A stretch of DNA of 9,183 nt from Nevskiaceae bacterium. Lineage in GTDB: Bacteria; Pseudomonadota; Gammaproteobacteria; Steroidobacterales; Steroidobacteraceae. The translations under genes were made by a program, and so were the position numbers. The first letter of the stretch is position 1. The number at the start of each line of letters is the position of its first letter. Below, in pieces: positions 5,282 through 9,183 of the stretch. The DNA lies in contig JAITMN010000323.1 of assembly GCA_031277355.1 (NCBI GenBank), forward strand, positions 1 to 9,183. The letters run 5' to 3'. The notes under the pieces are model-generated. The model ran no database searches and was not told the DNA's origin. It saw nothing but the letters and a program-made list of their open reading frames with translations.

Positions 5282-6082
5282 TCATGCACTGCCCTCGACC
5301 ACATCCAGTATCGCTTTCTTCTGCGCGGCGAACTCCGGCGTCAGCGGATAGTCCCGGCTGCGCGGATGCGCGGCGGCAATCTCGAAAACCGCGCTGATTC
5401 GTCCCGGCGTTCCGGCCAGCGTGTATACCCGGTCGGAAAGCACAATGGCTTCTTCCACGTCGTGCGTGATGAACACCGCCGACAGCCGCTGACTGCCCGA
5501 TGCCGGCGGTCTGGCGCTTCGAATGATGTTCTGGAACCAATCGCGCATATTGCGACGAGTCAGCGCGTCGAGCGCGGAGAAAGGCTCATCCAGCAGGATC
5601 ACCGGATTTTCCTGCAAGCAGCTTCGCAGCAGCGCGGCCCGCTGCTGCATCCCGCCGGAAAGCTGACCCGGATATTTATCTTCGCAGCCGCTCAAACCGA
5701 ACTCCGTAAAAAATGGCGTCACCTGTTCACGCGCCGCCTGCTGAGGCACGCCACGAATCAGCAGCGGCAAAATCACGTTGTTCAGCACGGTGCGATATTC
5801 CAGCAACAGCGCCTTCTGCATCATGTAGCTGACGCGCCCGGCCACGCCGGTGATATCGGCGCCGTTGAGCAGAATCTGCCCCGCGTCGGGTTTGTCCACG
5901 CCCGCCAGCACGTTGAAGAGCGTGGTCTTGCCAACCCCGGAAGGGCCTACCAGCGAAATGATTTCTCCGGCGCGCAGGTCAAGGTTGATGCCGCTGATCA
6001 CCGGCTCGCCTTCATAGCATTTGACGATGTCGCGGCAGCAGAAAACCGGCGTATCGCGGGCTGCGTCAGGGGAGGTAGTCAT
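5282..6082 (-). CDS. ABC transporter ATPase, ThiZ-like (HMP/thiamine-precursor uptake)
   Basis: The 266-residue ATPase has all nucleotide-binding motifs: Walker A GPSGVGKTT (46-54), Q-loop near Gln89, signature LSGGMQQR (141-148), Walker B VILLDEP (161-167), D-loop SALD (169-172) and switch His207 in ITHDVEEA. It resembles the nitrate/sulfonate/taurine (SsuB/TauB) subfamily, which also includes ThiZ. It would power the importer from the cytoplasmic face. The loop between the D-loop and the switch His contains an extra stretch (ARPPASGSQR, 190-199). The start at 6082 overlaps the end of the substrate-binding gene by 17 bases; longer in-frame starts up to 6316 add Arg-rich sequence from inside that gene and are rejected. 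The ThiZ assignment depends on the neighbouring binding protein and thiamine-binding protein rather than on the ATPase itself. Confidence 0.88.
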   Translation of the reverse strand: MTTSPDAARDTPVFCCRDIVKCYEGEPVISGINLDLRAGEIISLVGPSGVGKTTLFNVLAGVDKPDAGQILLNGADITGVAGRVSYMMQKALLLEYRTVLNNVILPLLIRGVPQQAAREQVTPFFTEFGLSGCEDKYPGQLSGGMQQRAALLRSCLQENPVILLDEPFSALDALTRRNMRDWFQNIIRSARPPASGSQRLSAVFITHDVEEAIVLSDRVYTLAGTPGRISAVFEIAAAHPRSRDYPLTPEFAAQKKAILDVVEGSA

Positions 6083-7028
6083 TGGTGAACCCTGCTTCGC
6101 CCAGATTCTTTTCCAGCAACCCTTCGCGATACATCCACTGGTAAAACGCGCTCCACCGCGCCGGATCGATCTGACCCCAGCGCGGCGCATCGCCCCGGTA
6201 TCGGGACGCCAGCCACTGCTGACTCTGGCGCACCAGTTCGCCGTCGAGTTCGGGGGCGTATTTGAGCAATATCTGCGCCGCCTCGACGGGATTGTCTTCG
6301 GCGAATTGATAGCCACGGCTCAGCGCCTGCATGAACTTTCTGGCCGTCTCGGGATTGCCGGCACTCCATTTGTTGTTGACCAACATCAGCGGCGTGTAGA
6401 AATCAAACAGCGGATTGACCGCGCCCAGATCAAGATAATCCACCGGCACACCGCGAACCTGCGCGGCAATGCCATCCCATGCGTAGTAAATCCAGATGGC
6501 GTCCACGTCGGTCTGCAATGCGGAAAACGCATCCGTGGCGGTGTTGGAAATCATCCTGACTTCGTCGAAGTTTCCGCCATCGCCCGCAACGATGTTCTGG
6601 ATCACCGCTGTTACCAGCGGCGTTTCCCAGGAAGCAAAACGCTTGCCGGCAAGACCGCGCGGACGTTTGATGCCCGCCGAAGCCAGCGACATGATCCCTG
6701 AGGTGTTGTGATTGATGATCGCGGCCACAGCAGTGACGGGCAATTGCGCCGCCAGCGCAGGTCCCAGACTTTCCTGCGCGCCGATGGCAAATTCGGCCTC
6801 TCCTGCCGCCAGCAGCAGCACTGCGCCATCTTCCGGTGGCGTCAGGATGCTCACCTTCAACCCTTGGGCTTCAAACCAGCCTTTGTCGAGCGCAACGTAG
6901 ATGCCGGTGTGATTGGTGTTGGCAGTCCAGTCGAGCATGATGCGAACCTGATTGGGATCAGGCCCTGGCCCTCTGGAACAAGCCGCGAGCAGCATGGCAA
7001 CGCCAATCAGCGCGAGCACCCGCCGCAT
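6066..7028 (-). CDS. ThiY-like (NMT1/THI5-type) periplasmic substrate-binding lipoprotein
   Basis: The 320-residue protein starts with a lipoprotein signal peptide (lipobox LAAC, Cys17). The mature part opens with VRIMLDWTANTNHTGIYVA at 28-46, the hallmark of NMT1/THI5-like binding proteins such as ThiY, followed by KGWFEAQGLKV (49-59) and ESLGPALA (86-93). The family includes yeast THI5 and bacterial ThiY, which binds formylaminopyrimidine, a salvageable breakdown product of thiamine. The protein would capture a pyrimidine precursor in the periplasm and deliver it to the permease encoded just upstream. The ATG lies one base after the permease stop, and the 3' end overlaps the ATPase gene. 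Related proteins bind riboflavin or sulfonates, so the ligand is inferred. The thiamine reading is strengthened by the thiamine-binding protein gene at the start of the cluster. Confidence 0.88.
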   Translation of the reverse strand: MRRVLALIGVAMLLAACSRGPGPDPNQVRIMLDWTANTNHTGIYVALDKGWFEAQGLKVSILTPPEDGAVLLLAAGEAEFAIGAQESLGPALAAQLPVTAVAAIINHNTSGIMSLASAGIKRPRGLAGKRFASWETPLVTAVIQNIVAGDGGNFDEVRMISNTATDAFSALQTDVDAIWIYYAWDGIAAQVRGVPVDYLDLGAVNPLFDFYTPLMLVNNKWSAGNPETARKFMQALSRGYQFAEDNPVEAAQILLKYAPELDGELVRQSQQWLASRYRGDAPRWGQIDPARWSAFYQWMYREGLLEKNLGEAGFTNDYLP

Positions 7029-7029
7029 G

Positions 7030-7791
7030 TCATTGCACCCGGTATTTCCACGGCATCGCCGCGCGCTCGATCACGGAGACCAGCTTGATGAGCAGCAGGC
7101 TCAGCAGCGACACCAGCACAATGGCGGCGAACATCCGGTCGAAGGAATAGGACTTTCGCACGCGGATCATGTACACGCCCAGACCCGAATCACCGCCGAG
7201 CCATTCGGCCACGACTGCACCGATGATCGAATAGGACGCCGAGATGCGCAGCGCGGAGAAAAACGCCGGCAGACTCTGCGGAATCTTGATGTACCGATAC
7301 AGTTGCACGCGGCTTGCCCCAAGGGATTTCAGGAAGCGCAGGGCGTCTGCATCGGCGTGCGCAAAGGCTCCGGCCAGCGCCACCGTCAACGGGAAAAAGC
7401 AGGTGAGAAACACCAGCGCGATCTTGGGCGCTTGCCCATAACCCAGCCACAACACCAGCAGCGGCGCCAAAGCAATTGTCGGCATCGTTTGCGTCACGGT
7501 CAGAAACGGCGTCACGGCGTCGCGAAAAAAGCGGTTGGCATCCAGCAGGATCGCCAGCGCAAACGACACGGCCAATGCCAGGGCAAGACCCGCAGCCGCC
7601 TCCTTGAGTGTTTGAAGCAGATGCATGGCCAGCAGCGGAGCGTCTTTCGCCGCCGCCAGCACGATCTGCGCCGGACCCGGCAGCAGGTACGCGGGAACCA
7701 TGCCAGAGGAACTGACTGCCTGCCATACGAGCACCAGCGCGACGCCAAGAATGGCCGCCGCGCGATAGCCCGCTGGGTTTGATTCAGTCAT
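7030..7791 (-). CDS. ABC transporter permease, ThiX-like
   Basis: The 253-residue integral membrane protein belongs to the SsuC/TauC-like binding-protein-dependent permeases. Hydrophobic segments lie at about 11-28, 62-82, 97-117, 122-142, 185-200 and 221-241. A cytoplasmic EAA-type coupling loop for the ATPase is visible at about 148-175 (FLKSLGASRVQLYRY, then IPQSLPAFF). It forms the channel of the importer, probably as a homodimer. The ATG at 7791 overlaps the end of the thiamine-binding protein gene by eight bases. No Shine-Dalgarno sequence is evident: the upstream region is an A-rich stretch with seven consecutive As, so translation probably depends on coupling to the preceding gene. 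A single-permease, single-ATPase arrangement with a THI5-like binding protein matches ThiXYZ systems. Confidence 0.88.
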   Translation of the reverse strand: MTESNPAGYRAAAILGVALVLVWQAVSSSGMVPAYLLPGPAQIVLAAAKDAPLLAMHLLQTLKEAAAGLALALAVSFALAILLDANRFFRDAVTPFLTVTQTMPTIALAPLLVLWLGYGQAPKIALVFLTCFFPLTVALAGAFAHADADALRFLKSLGASRVQLYRYIKIPQSLPAFFSALRISASYSIIGAVVAEWLGGDSGLGVYMIRVRKSYSFDRMFAAIVLVSLLSLLLIKLVSVIERAAMPWKYRVQ

Positions 7792-8092
7792 GGTGTTTTT
7801 TTGTTTTCTTTTCTATTGACCAGACTCCCGACGCGGGCGCGTAGGCCCACTTCATGTAGGCCGAAACCGACTCGGCTCCTTCACGGATGCAAAGCAACTG
7901 ACATTCGCGCGCGATTTCCCAAAGCCTGTCGAAATCCCCCTCGATGGCGGTTTCGAACGGACCGACGAAAACCGGCAGGCCGGTGCTTTTCAGATAGGCA
8001 ATCACCGCATCCACGATGCGAATCACATCGTCGCGGCTTGCGGTGCGCGGCAATACCTGAATGGCGAAACTGGCTTCGGGCTGATTGGACAT
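7784..8092 (-). CDS. MTH1187/YkoF-type thiamine-binding protein
   Basis: This 102-residue cytosolic protein has the size and pattern of the PF01910 thiamine-binding (DUF77, MTH1187) family: an N-terminal strand SFAIQVLP (8-15), a helix DDVIRIVDAVIAYLKSTG (21-38), a strand and loop VFVGPFETAIEGDFDRLW (41-58) with the conserved GP...T.IEG pattern, and a second helix. These ferredoxin-like proteins form dimers or tetramers; YkoF of Bacillus binds thiamine and its pyrimidine. The tail KKTKKHHD is unusually basic and A-rich in DNA. The start at 8092 is chosen for AGAGAG six bases upstream; ATG 8098 and a GTG at 8119 overlapping the leuS stop are possible alternatives. It lies 23 bases after leuS and directly before the ThiXYZ-like genes, so it may hold the imported pyrimidine or sense thiamine status. 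That role is inferred. Confidence 0.85.
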   Translation of the reverse strand: MSNQPEASFAIQVLPRTASRDDVIRIVDAVIAYLKSTGLPVFVGPFETAIEGDFDRLWEIARECQLLCIREGAESVSAYMKWAYAPASGVWSIEKKTKKHHD

Positions 8093-8115
8093 GCGCATCT
8101 CTCTGGTTGAAAAAA

Positions 8116-9183
8116 TCACACCACCACGTTGACCAGACGGCCACGCACGATAATCACCTTGCGCGGCTCGCGGCCTTCCAGGTGACGCTGCACCGATTCA
8201 TCGGCCAGCGCAGCGGCGCGCAGTTGATCTTCACTGGCATCCGGCGCGGCGTGGATGCGGCCGCGCAATTTGCCGTTCACCTGCACGACGATTTCGATGG
8301 ATTGCTGCGCGAGCGCGGCGAGGTCGGCTTCGCGCCAGCGTGTTTGCCAGAGCGGTTGTTGCCGGCCCAGTTCGCGCCACAGTTGATGCGTAATGTGCGG
8401 GACGACGGGGGCAAGACACAGCACCGCGATTTCCAGCGCTTCCTGCCGCGTGGCGCGGGCAGCGGGCGTATCGCCGCTGTGACGGCTGATGGCGTTGAGC
8501 AATTCCATCACGGCGGCGACGGCGGTGTTGAACACGCGGCGGCGGCCAATGTCGTCTTTTACTTTCGTGAGGGTTTGATGGGCGATGCGGCGCAGGTCGC
8601 GGTCGGCATCAAGCAATGCGGATGGATCAAGCGCCAGCGGCAATGCGGACGCCGCACCTGCCGACACATGATCGTGCACGGCTTTCCACAAGCGCTTCAG
8701 GAAGCGATTGGCGCCGATCACACCCTCATCAGACCATTCCAGCGATTGCTCCGGCGGCGCGGTGAACATCATGAACAGCCGCGCGGTGTCGGCCCCGAAC
8801 TGCTGCGTCAGTGCGTTCGGGTCCACGCCGTTGTTGCGCGACTTGGACATCGTGCCCATGCCTTCCCAAGTCACCGTCGAGCCATCTTTCTTCAGCACGG
8901 CGCGTGATTCGCGGGTGGACGGATCGACCGTCAAATCCACATCGGCGGGATTGAAATACTCGCGGCGGCCTGTGCCGCTGCTGCGCACGAAGATGTGATT
9001 GAGCACCATGCCCTGCGTGAGCAGGTTGGCGAAGGGTTCGGGTGTGTTCACCAAGCCCATTTCGTGCATCACGCGCGTCCAGAAGCGCGCGTACAGCAGA
9101 TGCAGGATCGCATGCTCGATGCCGCCGATGTATTGATCCACCGGCAGCCAGTAGTTCGTGCGCGCATCGACCATTGCACTGGC
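8116..9183 (-). CDS. leuS: Leucyl-tRNA synthetase, C-terminal part (partial)
   Basis: The frame is open to the window edge and gives the last 355 residues of LeuRS, which charges tRNA-Leu with leucine. Visible in order are the catalytic-core segment NYWLPVDQYIGGIEHAILHL, the KMSKS-loop region reading GMGTMSKSRNNGVDP (TMSKS at about residues 111-115 of the visible part), the motif PPEQSLEWSDEGVIGANRF, the helical anticodon-binding domain, and the C-terminal domain ending VIIVRGRLVNVVV with LPVVPHITHQLW-like sequence before it. The first Lys of the usual KMSKS is Thr; the catalytically critical second Lys is kept. The CP1 editing domain and HIGH motif lie outside the window. The stop at 8116 is 23 bases before the thiamine-binding protein gene, so the latter is probably co-transcribed with leuS. 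Confidence 0.97.
   Translation of the reverse strand, partial: ASAMVDARTNYWLPVDQYIGGIEHAILHLLYARFWTRVMHEMGLVNTPEPFANLLTQGMVLNHIFVRSSGTGRREYFNPADVDLTVDPSTRESRAVLKKDGSTVTWEGMGTMSKSRNNGVDPNALTQQFGADTARLFMMFTAPPEQSLEWSDEGVIGANRFLKRLWKAVHDHVSAGAASALPLALDPSALLDADRDLRRIAHQTLTKVKDDIGRRRVFNTAVAAVMELLNAISRHSGDTPAARATRQEALEIAVLCLAPVVPHITHQLWRELGRQQPLWQTRWREADLAALAQQSIEIVVQVNGKLRGRIHAAPDASEDQLRAAALADESVQRHLEGREPRKVIIVRGRLVNVVV

Noticed and set aside
6083..6316. N-terminal extension of the ATPase to an ATG at 6316
   Set aside because: The added 78 residues are Arg-rich, lie inside the substrate-binding gene, and precede the normal start region of an ABC ATPase.
7030..8092. Recent horizontal transfer of the thiamine cassette
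   Set aside because: No insertion sequence, tRNA, integrase or flanking repeat is seen, and base composition does not differ strikingly by eye; it stays a comparative-genomics question.
7801..8907. Long plus-strand reading frame opposite leuS and the thiamine-binding protein gene
   Set aside because: It is the antisense of two clearly recognised genes in GC-rich DNA; its translation is rich in Arg/His/Gln and shows no domain or good ribosome binding site.

Overview
The window looks like chromosomal DNA of a GC-rich proteobacterium, most likely a gammaproteobacterium. The evidence is a LeuRS C-terminus next to an LptE-type lipoprotein (a proteobacterial neighbourhood), a YqjD/YqjE/YqjK-like membrane-protein set, and several lipobox lipoproteins. 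I cannot name a genus. All thirteen supported genes lie on the minus strand and are tightly packed, so they are described from right to left, the direction of transcription. I found no tRNA, rRNA, CRISPR array or insertion sequence, and no gene-free stretch reaches 300 bases.

Right part (about 9183 to 4205): the end of leuS is followed at very short spacing by a small MTH1187/YkoF-type thiamine-binding protein, then permease, substrate-binding lipoprotein and ATPase of a ThiX-ThiY-ThiZ-like ABC importer (probably for a thiamine pyrimidine precursor). Next come lptE and an uncharacterised small protein with a HEVCH zincin-like motif. In many gammaproteobacteria leuS is followed directly by lptE and holA. 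Here a four-gene uptake cassette sits between leuS and lptE, and holA is absent after lptE. A GC-rich hairpin over the stop codon of the last gene may end this transcription unit.

Middle (4141 to 2784): four small membrane-protein genes with overlaps or short gaps. They encode a DUF883 (ElaB/YqjD) tail-anchored protein, a YqjE/DUF1469 protein, a YqjK-like protein, and a GlsB/YeaQ/YmgE protein. This resembles the E. coli yqjD-yqjE-yqjK set with a GlsB gene added, and is probably an envelope or stress operon.

Left part (2692 to 1, running off the edge): a YfbK-like von Willebrand factor A lipoprotein, an ECF sigma factor, and a membrane protein overlapping the sigma gene by ATGA that is probably its anti-sigma factor. 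Two unexplained RNA-scale structures lie here. One is a 33-base hairpin that buries the Shine-Dalgarno sequence of the vWA gene. The other is a perfect 14-bp inverted repeat starting 18 bases into the sigma coding sequence. Together they suggest post-transcriptional control of an envelope-sensing sigma operon.
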